64,000 nucleotides of DNA from Mycolicibacter longobardus (GTDB lineage: Bacteria > Actinomycetota > Actinomycetes > Mycobacteriales > Mycobacteriaceae). Both the position numbers and the translations under genes were made by a program. The stretch covers positions 62,001 to 126,000 of the forward strand of contig NZ_LQPG01000028.1 in NCBI RefSeq assembly GCF_002102265.1, written 5' to 3'. The notes under the pieces are model-generated. The model saw only the letters and a program-made list of their open reading frames with translations. It searched no databases and was not told the origin of the DNA. Shown here one piece after another: positions 23,224 through 31,770 of the stretch (positions within the stretch are counted from its first letter, which is position 1; every line of letters begins with the position of its first letter).

Positions 23224-23583
23224 ACCAAGGTGCGTGACCTCACCGGGCAGGTCCGAGCGACAAAACAGGACGCCGCCGCGGCCCGCGTGCTCGCCGGCGC
23301 CGCCGATCGCGACGTCACCGAGATCCGGGACGAACTCCGCGATTTCCGGCGGGCCACCACCATGAGCCTCAATGCCCTCCGGCAGGACATGAACGACGGC
23401 TTTCGGCGGGTCGACGAAAACTTTCGGCGGGTCGACGAAAAATTCGCCCTGGTCGACGGCGGATTCGCAGAGATGCGGGCGAAGTTCGACATGACCGCCG
23501 CCGGGCAGCAACGCATCGTCGACCTCATTCAGACCGTGATCGACGCGCAGGGGCGATCAAGGCCGATGAAAAACCCGGCCTGA
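23182..23583 (+). CDS. Small coiled-coil protein with heptad repeats
   Basis: This 133-residue protein starts at the ATG at 23182; the upstream in-frame start would read through the leader and is not supported. The whole protein looks like a long coiled coil: LEARVTALETKVRDLTGQVR, then MSLNALRQDMNDGF and two consecutive heptads FRRVDEN/FRRVDEK encoded by a 21-bp tandem repeat. No membrane segment or catalytic motif. Function unknown. The truncated copy at 20874 shows that the locus has been duplicated or split by insertion. It converges on the tRNA-Leu gene, with a hairpin terminator between. Confidence 0.7.
   Translation: MQPENLEARVTALETKVRDLTGQVRATKQDAAAARVLAGAADRDVTEIRDELRDFRRATTMSLNALRQDMNDGFRRVDENFRRVDEKFALVDGGFAEMRAKFDMTAAGQQRIVDLIQTVIDAQGRSRPMKNPA
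23401..23442 (+). repeat. 21-bp tandem repeat, two copies
   Basis: Two consecutive 21-bp units (23401-23421 and 23422-23442) differ only at the last base and encode FRRVDEN and FRRVDEK. Such heptad-length repeats can expand or contract between strains and change coiled-coil length. Confidence 0.75.
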
Positions 23584-23671
23584 GTGATACGGGGCTCGTG
23601 TCGGCGCACTGTCGCTGTAAGGCGGGCAATCGCCACATCGGGTCGGGCAGTCAACACCCAATAAACAGAAG

Positions 23672-23692
23672 ACCCCGGCCAAGGGCCGGGGT
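23672..23692. terminator. Rho-independent-like hairpin between coiled-coil gene and tRNA-Leu
   Basis: ACCCCGGCC (23672-23680) and GGCCGGGGT (23684-23692) form a perfect 9-bp stem with a 3-nt loop. On the minus strand it is followed by a T-rich stretch (TCTTCTGTTTATTGG). It lies 15 bp beyond the 3' end of the tRNA and between convergent transcription units, so it can serve both. Confidence 0.7.
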
Positions 23693-23707
23693 GATCCGCA
23701 CAAAATG

Positions 23708-23790
23708 TGGGCGAAGGGGGACTTGAACCCCCACGTCCCGAAGGACACTGGCACCTGAAGCCAGCGCGTCTGCCATTCCGCCACTCGCCC
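23708..23790 (-). tRNA. tRNA-Leu (CAG)
   Basis: The 83-nt gene folds into a class II tRNA. The acceptor stem is GGGCGAG with TTCGCCC plus discriminator A. The anticodon stem CTGGC/GCCAG has loop TTCAGGT, giving anticodon CAG for Leu CUG. There is a long variable arm (GTCCTTCGGGAC) and the T-loop GTTCAAGTCC. CCA is not encoded. It lies between the accessory block and fhaA, a typical edge for acquired DNA. Confidence 0.95.
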
Positions 23791-24048
23791 GAGCGACCGG
23801 GGGAGCCTATCACGGCTCCCGCCGCCCCTTAAAAGTCGGTTCCGCCGCCCAGCCCACCGTGGCGGGGCCCCCGCCGATGGCGCCGTGACCCCTTTGTGAC
23901 CTGGTCTTATCCGATTCTCCGCCGTAGAAGGGTGCCGCGCCGGCACACCGGGTCGATACCATGTCCAGGGCGGATGCAGCTGAGCGACACGCCGCAGCAG
24001 CATCCCCGATACGACCAATGACGGCGGCGAGTAAGGCGGGCAAAAGGC
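23791..24048. other. Intergenic region upstream of fhaA
   Basis: No convincing gene is visible in these 258 bp. It must hold the promoters of the divergent tRNA-Leu and of the fhaA-pknB operon. GGCGGG then AAAAGG precede the fhaA ATG as a weak ribosome binding site. I could not assign clear -10/-35 elements. Confidence 0.5.
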
Positions 24049-25512
24049 ATGGACGGCCAGCGCGGGCTGGTTCATCGCATCGAGCGCAAACTCGAATCCG
24101 CTGTGGAGGATGCGATGGCCCGGGTCTTCGGCGGGGAAGTCCTCCCCGAGGAGGTCGAGGCCGCCCTGCGTCGCGAAGCCGCGGCCGGAGTGCGGGCGCT
24201 GGCTGGAAATCAACTTTTGGCACCGAACGATTACGTCATTACCCTCGGTGTGGACGACTACGAAAAAGTGGGCGCCGACCAGGATCTGACGTCGAAGGCC
24301 TTCGCCCGGCATTTAGCGGGATATATCGGCGAACAGGGGTGGCAAACGTATGGTGATGTGGTTGTCCGGTTCGAGCAGTCGCCGAGTCTGCGTACCGGCC
24401 AGGTCCGCGCACGGGGCAGCGTCAATCCTGACGCCCGCCCCCACCAAACGGTCAGTGAATCCCGCCCGCCACAATCAGATCATGCGTTTACCGCAGAATC
24501 AGGAGTGCCACCGATGACCGATAACCCGAGCTACCGCGGCGCCCACGGGCAGGATCGTCCCGGCGACGACTACTACGACCCCCGCTACGGCCGCCCGGCC
24601 GAGGGTGGTCCGGACCCTCGTGGCCCCTACCCGCCCGAGCCCGACCCCTACCAGCAGGAACCGCGCGGCGGCTACCCCGATCAGGGCCAGAGCGCTTACG
24701 CCCCGCCCCGGCGGCCCGAGCAGGGTGGCTACCCCGAGCAGGGCGGCTACCCCGGCCAGCAGGGCGGCTACCCGCAGCCCTACGAGCAGCGCCCACCCAG
24801 CGGCTACGGCGCCCCCGCCGGCTATGACCCGGGCTACCCGCAGCAGCAGCCTCCTCCCGGCTACCCGGCCGGCGGCGGCCAGCCCGGTTACGGCGACTAC
24901 GAGCGCCCCCGCCAGGACGAGTACGCCTACCCCGAGGCTCAGCACGAACAGCGCCCGGCCTACCCGGACCACGGCGCACCGGCCTACCCGGACCAGGGCG
25001 CACCGCCCTACGGCCGACAGGAGTACGGCCAGCCCGGATACGGCTACGGCGAGGCCACCGGCGCGCCGGCAGGCTACGACTACGGCCAACCCGCACCCGG
25101 TTACGGCCAAGCACCCGACGCCCCCGCCGGTTACGACTACGGCCAGCCCGCACCCGGCTACGGCGAAGCCCCCGGCTACGGCGAGGCACCCGGCGGCGGC
25201 TACGGGCAGCGCGCCTACTCCGCACCCGCCTCGGTCACTCTGCAGCTCGACGACGGCAGCGGCCGGACCTACCAGCTGCACGAGGGTGCCAACGTGGTGG
25301 GCCGCGGCCAGGACGCCCAGTTCCGGCTGCCCGACACCGGGGTGTCGCGCCGTCACCTGGAGATTCGCTGGGACGGCCGGGTTGCCCTGCTGTCGGACCT
25401 GAACTCCACCAACGGCACCACGGTGAACAACGCCCCGGTTCAGGAATGGCAGCTGGCCGACGGCGACGTGATCCGGCTGGGCCACTCGGAGATCATCGTC
25501 CGGGTTCATTAG
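24049..25512 (+). CDS. fhaA: FhaA, FHA-domain regulator of cell-wall synthesis
   Basis: This 487-residue protein is somewhat shorter than M. tuberculosis FhaA (about 527). Residues 1-120 form the conserved DUF3662 domain (LVHRIERKLESAVEDAMARV to DVVVRFEQS). Residues 160-390 are a low-complexity Tyr/Pro/Gly/Gln linker with GYPEQGGYPGQ-type repeats. Residues 395-487 are an FHA domain that binds phosphothreonine (NVVGRGQDAQFRLPDTGVSR, RHLEIRWDG, LNSTNGTTVNN). FhaA binds the phosphorylated pseudokinase domain of MviN/MurJ, also encoded in this window. It is the first gene of the fhaA-fhaB-pstP-rodA-pbpA-pknA-pknB cluster. Confidence 0.97.
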   Translation: MDGQRGLVHRIERKLESAVEDAMARVFGGEVLPEEVEAALRREAAAGVRALAGNQLLAPNDYVITLGVDDYEKVGADQDLTSKAFARHLAGYIGEQGWQTYGDVVVRFEQSPSLRTGQVRARGSVNPDARPHQTVSESRPPQSDHAFTAESGVPPMTDNPSYRGAHGQDRPGDDYYDPRYGRPAEGGPDPRGPYPPEPDPYQQEPRGGYPDQGQSAYAPPRRPEQGGYPEQGGYPGQQGGYPQPYEQRPPSGYGAPAGYDPGYPQQQPPPGYPAGGGQPGYGDYERPRQDEYAYPEAQHEQRPAYPDHGAPAYPDQGAPPYGRQEYGQPGYGYGEATGAPAGYDYGQPAPGYGQAPDAPAGYDYGQPAPGYGEAPGYGEAPGGGYGQRAYSAPASVTLQLDDGSGRTYQLHEGANVVGRGQDAQFRLPDTGVSRRHLEIRWDGRVALLSDLNSTNGTTVNNAPVQEWQLADGDVIRLGHSEIIVRVH

Positions 25513-25663
25513 GGACGACACCGCCCACACCCAACTGGACAGCCCGAACCAGCAAAGCCCTGCCGCTTTGCCCTACGGCCACCCGCGCCCAAGTATCGTG
25601 ACTTTGCCGATGTGCTCCGTGACGAGCACGACATGGGCGGCGCGAGAACGGAGAGGACGCCGG

Positions 25664-26131
25664 ATGCAGGGATTGGTACTGCAGCTGACGCGAGCCGGTT
25701 TTTTGACGTTGTTGTGGCTGTTCATCTGGTCCGTGCTGCGGATACTGCGGACCGACATCTACGCACCCACCGGGGCGGTGATGGTCCGCCGGGGGCTCTC
25801 GATCCGCGGTGTGCTGCTGCCGCCGCGCCAGCAACGGACCGGTGCGCGCCACCTGGTGGTGACCGAGGGGCCGCTGACCGGTGCCCGCATCGCGCTGAGC
25901 GACCAGCCGGTCCTGGTCGGCCGCGCCGACGATTCGACCCTGGTACTCACCGACGATTACGCCTCCACCCGACACGCGCGGCTGTCCCAGCGGGGCACGG
26001 AATGGTATGTCGAGGATCTGGGCTCGACCAACGGCACCTACCTTGACAGGGTGAAGGTGACCACGGCGGTGCGGGTTCCCATCGGAACGCCGATACGAAT
26101 CGGCAAGACCGCGATCGAGCTCCGCCGGTGA
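25664..26131 (+). CDS. fhaB: FhaB (FipA), membrane-anchored FHA protein
   Basis: This 155-residue protein, the same length as M. tuberculosis FhaB, starts at the ATG at 25664 with AGAGG upstream. An N-terminal membrane helix (residues 8-28, LTRAGFLTLLWLFIWSVLRI) anchors it. Residues 60-155 are an FHA domain with PVLVGRADDSTLVLTDDYAS, RHARLS and GSTNGTYLD. FhaB/FipA binds phosphorylated FtsZ and FtsQ partners at the septum in mycobacteria. The stop overlaps the pstP start as GTGA. A 151-bp spacer from fhaA may hold a separate promoter. Confidence 0.96.
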   Translation: MQGLVLQLTRAGFLTLLWLFIWSVLRILRTDIYAPTGAVMVRRGLSIRGVLLPPRQQRTGARHLVVTEGPLTGARIALSDQPVLVGRADDSTLVLTDDYASTRHARLSQRGTEWYVEDLGSTNGTYLDRVKVTTAVRVPIGTPIRIGKTAIELRR

Positions 26132-27582
26132 GCCTGGTTCTGCGGTACGCCGCCCGCAGTGACCGCGGCCTGGTGCGCTCCAACAACGAGGACTCCGTCT
26201 ACGCGGGAGCCCGGTTGCTGGCGTTGGCCGACGGCATGGGCGGGCACGCGGCCGGTGAGGTCGCCTCCCAACTGGTGATCGCCGCGCTGGCCCACCTCGA
26301 CGACGACGAGCCCGGCGGCGACCTGCTGGCGAAATTGGAACGCGCTGTGCAGGAGGGTAATTCGGCGATCGCGGCCTACGTCGAGGAGCACCCCGAGCTC
26401 GAGGGCATGGGCACCACGCTGACCGCGATCCTGTTCGCCGGCCCCCGGTTGGGACTCGCCCACATCGGCGACTCCCGCGGCTACCTGCTGCGCGACGGCG
26501 AGCTCACCCAGATCACCAAGGACGACACCTTCGTACAGACCCTGGTCGACGAAGGGCGCATCACCCTGGATGAGGCACACAGCCATCCGCAGCGCTCCCT
26601 GATCATGCGCGCCTTGACCGGCCACGAGGTGGAGCCGACGCTGATCATGCGCGAGGCGCAGGCCGGTGACCGCTACCTGCTGTGCTCCGACGGTCTGTCG
26701 GACCCGGTGAGCACCGAGACCATTCACGAGGCGCTGGAGATCTCCGACGTCAACGACTGCGCGCTGCGGCTGATCGAGTTGGCGCTGCGCGGCGGCGGGC
26801 CCGACAACGTGACGGTGGTGGTGGCCGACGTCGTCGACGTCGACTACGGCCAGACCCAGCCGATCCTGGCCGGTGCGGTCTCCGACAACGACGACGACCA
26901 CGTGATCGCGCTCAACACCGCCGCCGGGCGGGCCTCGGCGATCTCCCCGCGCAAGACCGTCGCCAAGCGCGTGCTGCCGCGGATGGAAACCCTGGGCCGG
27001 CCGCCCCGGTCCCGGCGGCGCAAGATCATCATCGCCGTGCTGCTGCTGGCGCTGCTCGCCGCCGCGCTGCTGGTCGGGCGGGCGGTCATCCGCACCAACT
27101 ACTACGTCGCCGCCTACGGCGGCACAGTGGCGATCATGCGCGGGGTGCAGGGCTCGATCCTCGGTCTGCCGCTGCAGGAGCCCTACCTACTCGGCTGCCT
27201 GGACAACCGGGGCGCGCTGGTGCAGATCAGCTTCAGCCAATCCGGCGACAAGTTGAACTGCCGGCTGATGACGTTGCAGGATCTGCGGCCCCCGGCCCGC
27301 CAGCAGGTCAACAACGGCCTGCCCGCCGGCACCCTCGACGACGCGATCACCCAACTGCGCAACCTGGCCCGCGACTCCCTGCTGCCGCCGTGCCCGCACG
27401 GGGCCACCTCCGGGAAACCCGGCAGCACCAGCTCGGCGCCGTCGCGCGGCCCTGCGCCCGGTCCCGCCCCGACCGCGCCCCGGCCCGGCCCGTCCACCTC
27501 CGGAACGCCACACCTGCCCACCCTGACCAACCTGCCGCCGGCCCCGCCAGAACCGGGGACCGACTGCCGGGCGGCCTCATGA
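26128..27582 (+). CDS. pstP: PstP, PP2C Ser/Thr protein phosphatase
   Basis: The protein has 484 residues. The N-terminal PP2C domain (1-235) has the metal-binding motifs RSNNEDSVYAG, ADGMGGHAAG, HIGDSRGYLLRDG, CSDGLSDPV and GGGPDNVTVV. A juxtamembrane linker, one membrane helix (residues 300-320, KIIIAVLLLALLAAALLVG), an extracellular domain of about 120 residues and a Pro/Ser-rich tail follow. It is the only PP2C phosphatase of mycobacteria and reverses phosphorylation by PknA and PknB, encoded three genes downstream. The stop overlaps the rodA start as ATGA. Confidence 0.97.
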   Translation: MSLVLRYAARSDRGLVRSNNEDSVYAGARLLALADGMGGHAAGEVASQLVIAALAHLDDDEPGGDLLAKLERAVQEGNSAIAAYVEEHPELEGMGTTLTAILFAGPRLGLAHIGDSRGYLLRDGELTQITKDDTFVQTLVDEGRITLDEAHSHPQRSLIMRALTGHEVEPTLIMREAQAGDRYLLCSDGLSDPVSTETIHEALEISDVNDCALRLIELALRGGGPDNVTVVVADVVDVDYGQTQPILAGAVSDNDDDHVIALNTAAGRASAISPRKTVAKRVLPRMETLGRPPRSRRRKIIIAVLLLALLAAALLVGRAVIRTNYYVAAYGGTVAIMRGVQGSILGLPLQEPYLLGCLDNRGALVQISFSQSGDKLNCRLMTLQDLRPPARQQVNNGLPAGTLDDAITQLRNLARDSLLPPCPHGATSGKPGSTSSAPSRGPAPGPAPTAPRPGPSTSGTPHLPTLTNLPPAPPEPGTDCRAAS

Positions 27583-27635
27583 CCCGCGCCGGCAACGATG
27601 CAGAGCGGAGCGATGAGGAGGAGCGGCGCGCATTG
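27579..27635 (+). repeat. MIRU-like element at the pstP-rodA junction
   Basis: The junction begins with ATGA overlapping the pstP stop, contains AGCGGAGCGATGAGG-type sequence and shares the exact 18-mer GATGAGGAGGAGCGGCGC (27612-27629) with the parA-parB junction (54282-54299). Overlapping stop and start codons at the ends, an internal AGGAGG and open frames through the unit match mycobacterial interspersed repetitive units. It encodes the first residues of RodA (MTRAGNDAERSDEEERRA) or supplies the ribosome binding site for a TTG start at 27633. Confidence 0.6.
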
Positions 27636-29066
27636 AACACCGCCGACGACGATGCGGTGAGCACGGTGCCGCAGCCGCCGGTGGCGTTGGCCCCGGCACT
27701 GCCGGATCGACGCAACGCCGAACTGCTGCTGCTGTGCTTCGCGACCATGATCATCGCGGTGGCGATGCTGATCGTCGAAGCCGGTCACGAGAAGGGGCTG
27801 CGCTGGGACCTGGTCGGCTACGGGGCGGCGTTTCTGGTGCTGTTCACCTTCGCGCACCTGGTGATCCGGCGTTCGGCGCGCTACGCCGACCCGTTGCTGC
27901 TGCCGGTGGTGGCCCTGCTCAACGGTCTGGGCCTGGTGATGATCCACCGCATCGACCTCGGGGTCGGGGTCGACGGCGCCGACGCCCGCCCGGGTGCCAG
28001 CGCTCAGATGCTGTGGACGCTGGTCGGTGTCGGAGTCTTCGCGCTGGTGCTGGTGGCCCTCAAGGACCACCGCCAGCTCGCCGCCAGCGGCTACGTCTGC
28101 GGCCTGGCCGGTCTGGTGCTGCTGGTGATCCCCGCCCTGCTGCCGGCCTCGCTGTCCGAACGCCAGGGCGCCAAGATCTGGATTCGGTTGCCGGGCTTCT
28201 CAATTCAGCCTGCCGAGTTCTCCAAGATCCTGCTGCTGATCTTCTTCGCCGCGGTGCTGGTGTCCAAGCGCCGGCTGTTCACCAGCGCCGGCAAGCACGT
28301 GCTGGGGATGAACCTGCCCCGCCCGCGCGACCTGGCGCCGCTGCTGGCCGCCTGGGTGATCTCGGTCGGGGTGATGGCGTTCGAGAAGGACCTGGGCACC
28401 TCGCTGCTGCTGTACGCGTCGTTTCTGGTGGTGGTGTACCTGGCCACCCGCCGGTTCAGCTGGATGGTGATCGGGATGCTCCTGTTCGCCGTCGGCAGCG
28501 TCGCCGCGTACTTCATGTTCAGCCACGTCCGGGTCCGGGTGCAGACCTGGCTGGACCCGTTCGCCGACCCGGAGGGCGTCGGCTATCAGATGGTGCAGTC
28601 GCTGTTCAGCTTCGCCACCGGCGGCATCTTCGGCACCGGGCTGGGCAACGGACAGCCGGGCTACGTTCCGGCGGCGTCGACGGACTTCATCATCGCCGCC
28701 TTCGGCGAGGAGCTGGGCCTGGTGGGGCTGGCCGGCGTGCTGATCCTGTACACCATCGTGATCGTGCGGGGGATGCGGACGGCCATCGCGGTGCGCGACA
28801 GCTTCGGCAAGCTGCTGGCGGCCGGTTTGGCCGCCACCCTGGGCATCCAGCTGTTCATCGTGGTCGGGGGCGTCACGAAACTGATTCCGCTGACCGGACT
28901 CACCACGCCGTGGTTGTCCTACGGCGGATCATCCCTGCTGGCCAACTACGTGCTGCTGGCGATCGTGCTGCGCGTCTCACACGCCGCCCGCCGCCCGCTG
29001 AGCACCCGGCCACAGCGCCCGACCCCGATCGGCGATACCGGCACGGCGGTGATCGAGCGCGTATGA
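27579..29066 (+). CDS. rodA: RodA (SEDS-family peptidoglycan glycosyltransferase)
   Basis: This 495-residue polytopic membrane protein belongs to the SEDS family, which polymerises lipid II with a partner penicillin-binding protein. About ten hydrophobic segments are visible from residue 48 on. The conserved region includes WIRLPGFSIQPAEFSKI, AFEKDLGTSLLLY (catalytic Asp region) and LTGLTTPWLSYGGSSLLANY near the C-terminus. The ATG at 27579 overlaps the pstP stop. An in-frame TTG at 27633, preceded by AGGAGG in a MIRU-like element, is an alternative start. The stop overlaps the pbpA start as ATGA. Confidence 0.96.
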   Translation: MTRAGNDAERSDEEERRALNTADDDAVSTVPQPPVALAPALPDRRNAELLLLCFATMIIAVAMLIVEAGHEKGLRWDLVGYGAAFLVLFTFAHLVIRRSARYADPLLLPVVALLNGLGLVMIHRIDLGVGVDGADARPGASAQMLWTLVGVGVFALVLVALKDHRQLAASGYVCGLAGLVLLVIPALLPASLSERQGAKIWIRLPGFSIQPAEFSKILLLIFFAAVLVSKRRLFTSAGKHVLGMNLPRPRDLAPLLAAWVISVGVMAFEKDLGTSLLLYASFLVVVYLATRRFSWMVIGMLLFAVGSVAAYFMFSHVRVRVQTWLDPFADPEGVGYQMVQSLFSFATGGIFGTGLGNGQPGYVPAASTDFIIAAFGEELGLVGLAGVLILYTIVIVRGMRTAIAVRDSFGKLLAAGLAATLGIQLFIVVGGVTKLIPLTGLTTPWLSYGGSSLLANYVLLAIVLRVSHAARRPLSTRPQRPTPIGDTGTAVIERV

Positions 29067-30541
29067 ATACCTCCCTACGCCGCGTCACGATGACCCTGAT
29101 GGCGCTGATCGTGCTGCTGTTGGGCAACGCCACGCTGACCCAGGTCTTCGCTGCCGACGGGCTGCGCGCCGACCCGCGCAATCAGCGGGTGCTGCTCGAC
29201 GAATACTCCCGCCAGCGCGGCCAGATCACCGCCGCCGGGCAACTGCTGGCCTACTCGGTTCCCACCGACGGCCGGATCAAGTACCAGCGCATCTACCCCG
29301 ACCCCGCCGTGTACGCGCCCATCACCGGGTTCTACTCCCTGCGGTACTCCAGCAGCGGCCTGGAGCGCGCCGAGGACACCGTGCTCAACGGATCGGACCC
29401 GCGCCTGTTCGGCCTGCGGTTGGCCGACTTCTTCACCGGCCGCAGCCCCCGCGGCGGCACGGTGGGGACCACCATCCGGCCCCGGGTGCAGCAGGCCGGC
29501 TGGGAGGCCATGCGCAACGGCTGCACCGGCGGCTGCCGCGGTGCGGTGGTCGCGCTGGAGCCCTCCACCGGCAAGGTCCTGGCGCTGGTGTCGGCGCCGT
29601 CCTATGACCCCAACCTGCTGTCCTCCCACGATTCCGCACAGCAGGGCCGGGCCTGGCAGCGGCTGCGCGACGACCCCGACTCACCGCTGACCAACCGCGC
29701 CATCAACGAGACCTACCCGCCGGGGTCGACGTTCAAGGTGATCACCACCGCGGCCGCGCTGCAGGCCGGTGTCAGCGAGAACGAGCAGTTGACCAACGCG
29801 ACGCGCATCGCCCTGCCCGACAGCACCGTCACCCTGGAGAACTTCGGCGGCAGCAGCTGCGAGGGCGGCGAGCCGACCGTCTCGCTGCGGGTGGCGTTCG
29901 CCCGATCCTGCAACACCGCCTTCGTCCAGTTGGGTATCCGTACCGGGGTGGACGCCCTACGCAGCACCGCTCAGGGGTTCGGGCTGGACATCACCCCCGA
30001 ACCGATACCCCTGCAGGTGGCCCAGTCCACCGTCGGCCCGATCCGCGATGCCGCCGCTCTCGGCATGACCAGCATCGGCCAGAAGGACGTCGCCGTCACA
30101 CCGCTGAAGAACGCGGCGATCGCGGCGACCATCGCCAACGGCGGGTTGAGCATGCAGCCCTATCTGGTCGACGAGCTGGACGGGCCCGACCTGGCGGCCA
30201 TCGCGACCACCCAGCCGCGCGAGCAGCGGCGTGCGGTGTCACCGCAGGTCGCGGCTAAGCTGACTGAACTGATGATCGACGCCGAAAAAGTGACCCAGCA
30301 GGAGGGGGCCATCCCGGGCGTACAGATCGCGTCGAAGACCGGCACCGCCGAGCACGGTCCCGATCCGCGGAACACCCCGCCGCACGCGTGGTACATCGCC
30401 TTCGCCCCGGCCAGCGCCCCGAAAGTGGCCGTCGCCGTCGTGGTGGAGGACGGTGGCGACCGTCTGGCGGCGACCGGCGGCGCGCTGGCCGCCCCGATCG
30501 GGCGGGCCGTCATCCAAGCTGCGCTGCAGGGGGGATCATGA
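29063..30541 (+). CDS. pbpA: PbpA, class B penicillin-binding protein
   Basis: This 492-residue transpeptidase has an N-terminal signal-anchor (residues 8-28) and a dimerisation domain. The transpeptidase domain carries the active-site SxxK in [11 protein letters not shown], SxN in [11 protein letters not shown] and KTG in [10 protein letters not shown]. It partners RodA, encoded just upstream with ATGA overlap, to cross-link new peptidoglycan; PbpA in mycobacteria is also phosphorylated by PknB. The stop overlaps pknA as ATGA. Length and motif order match M. tuberculosis PbpA. Confidence 0.97.
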   Translation: MNTSLRRVTMTLMALIVLLLGNATLTQVFAADGLRADPRNQRVLLDEYSRQRGQITAAGQLLAYSVPTDGRIKYQRIYPDPAVYAPITGFYSLRYSSSGLERAEDTVLNGSDPRLFGLRLADFFTGRSPRGGTVGTTIRPRVQQAGWEAMRNGCTGGCRGAVVALEPSTGKVLALVSAPSYDPNLLSSHDSAQQGRAWQRLRDDPDSPLTNRAINETYPPGSTFKVITTAAALQAGVSENEQLTNATRIALPDSTVTLENFGGSSCEGGEPTVSLRVAFARSCNTAFVQLGIRTGVDALRSTAQGFGLDITPEPIPLQVAQSTVGPIRDAAALGMTSIGQKDVAVTPLKNAAIAATIANGGLSMQPYLVDELDGPDLAAIATTQPREQRRAVSPQVAAKLTELMIDAEKVTQQEGAIPGVQIASKTGTAEHGPDPRNTPPHAWYIAFAPASAPKVAVAVVVEDGGDRLAATGGALAAPIGRAVIQAALQGGS

Positions 30542-31770
30542 GCCCGCAGGTGGGAGCGGCGCTGGCCGGCCGCTACCGGTTGCAGCGGCTCATCGCCACC
30601 GGCGGCATGGGCCAAGTGTGGGAGGCCGTCGACAACCGGCTGGGCCGGCGCGTGGCGGTCAAGGTGCTCAAACCCGAGTTCTCCTCCGACCCGGAATTCA
30701 TCGAACGGTTCCGCGCCGAAGCCCGCAACACCGCCATGCTCAACCACCCGGGCATCGCCAGCGTGCACGACTACGGCGAGACCGACCTGGACGGCGAGGG
30801 CCGCACCGCGTTCCTGGTGATGGAACTGGTCAACGGCGAGCCGCTGAACTCGGTGCTGAAACGCACCGGGCGGTTGTCGCTGCGGCACGCCCTGGACATG
30901 CTGGAGCAGACCGGCCGGGCCCTGCAGGTGGCGCACAGCACCGGCCTGGTGCACCGCGACGTCAAACCCGGCAACATCATGATCACGCCCACCGGCCAGG
31001 TGAAGATCACCGACTTCGGCATCGCCAAGGCCGTCGACGCCGCCCCCGTCACCCAGACCGGCATGGTGATGGGCACCGCCCAGTACATCGCTCCGGAGCA
31101 GGCGCTCGGGCAGGACGCCACCGCGGCCAGTGACGTGTACTCGCTGGGTGTCGTCGGCTATGAGGTGCTGTCCGGCCGCCGGCCCTTCACCGGTGACGGC
31201 GCGCTGACCGTGGCGATGAAGCACATCAAGGAGCCGCCGCCGCCGCTGCCCGCCGAGTTGCCGCCCAACGTCCGCGAGCTCATCGAGATCACGCTGGCCA
31301 AGAACCCCGGCATGCGCTACCGCAGCGGCGGTCCGTTCGCCGACGCGGTCGCCGCGGTGCGCTCCGGCCGGCGCCCCACCCGGCCCAGCCAGTCGCTGCC
31401 GGTCGGACGTGCGGCCCCGTCGGCGATCCCGTCGACGGCCGCCACCCGCGCCGCGCCGCCCGTCTCGGCCCGGGCCACCGCCGCGCGCCGGGCCCGGCCG
31501 AGCACCGGCAACCACCGCCCGCCCGCGCCGCGGCGCACCTTCACCGCCGGACAGCGTGCGCTGCTGTGGGCGGCCGGGGTGCTGGGCACGCTGGCGATCA
31601 TCATCGCGGTGCTGATCGTGGTCAACGCCAAGAGCCCGGGCGGCTCGCTGGCGCCGCCCACCGTCACCGACACCGGGGCGCCGCCGGCGGAGTCGTCGAG
31701 CTCCGAATCGCACCCGGCGGGACCGCCCGCGCATTCGTCCGGATGGACCTGGCACAGGATTTCGGAATGA
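30538..31770 (+). CDS. pknA: PknA, transmembrane Ser/Thr kinase
   Basis: The protein has 410 residues. The kinase domain (12-275) has the glycine loop [20 protein letters not shown] (ATP-binding Lys), [12 protein letters not shown] (HRD), [10 protein letters not shown] (DFG) and an activation loop with [12 protein letters not shown], followed by APEQ. A Pro/Ala/Arg-rich linker (280-340) leads to one membrane helix ([20 protein letters not shown]) and a short extracellular Ser/Pro-rich tail with no PASTA repeats. It controls cell shape and division and overlaps pknB by 4 nt. Confidence 0.97.
   Translation: MSPQVGAALAGRYRLQRLIATGGMGQVWEAVDNRLGRRVAVKVLKPEFSSDPEFIERFRAEARNTAMLNHPGIASVHDYGETDLDGEGRTAFLVMELVNGEPLNSVLKRTGRLSLRHALDMLEQTGRALQVAHSTGLVHRDVKPGNIMITPTGQVKITDFGIAKAVDAAPVTQTGMVMGTAQYIAPEQALGQDATAASDVYSLGVVGYEVLSGRRPFTGDGALTVAMKHIKEPPPPLPAELPPNVRELIEITLAKNPGMRYRSGGPFADAVAAVRSGRRPTRPSQSLPVGRAAPSAIPSTAATRAAPPVSARATAARRARPSTGNHRPPAPRRTFTAGQRALLWAAGVLGTLAIIIAVLIVVNAKSPGGSLAPPTVTDTGAPPAESSSSESHPAGPPAHSSGWTWHRISE

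Noticed and set aside
23390..23450. CRISPR-like repeats
   Set aside because: Only two adjacent 21-bp coding repeats with no spacers; this is a heptad tandem repeat, not a CRISPR array.
27734..30541. Plus-strand frame running through rodA into pbpA
   Set aside because: Its first half is the wrong frame of rodA (Arg/Gly/Ala-rich); only the part from 29063 is the real pbpA.
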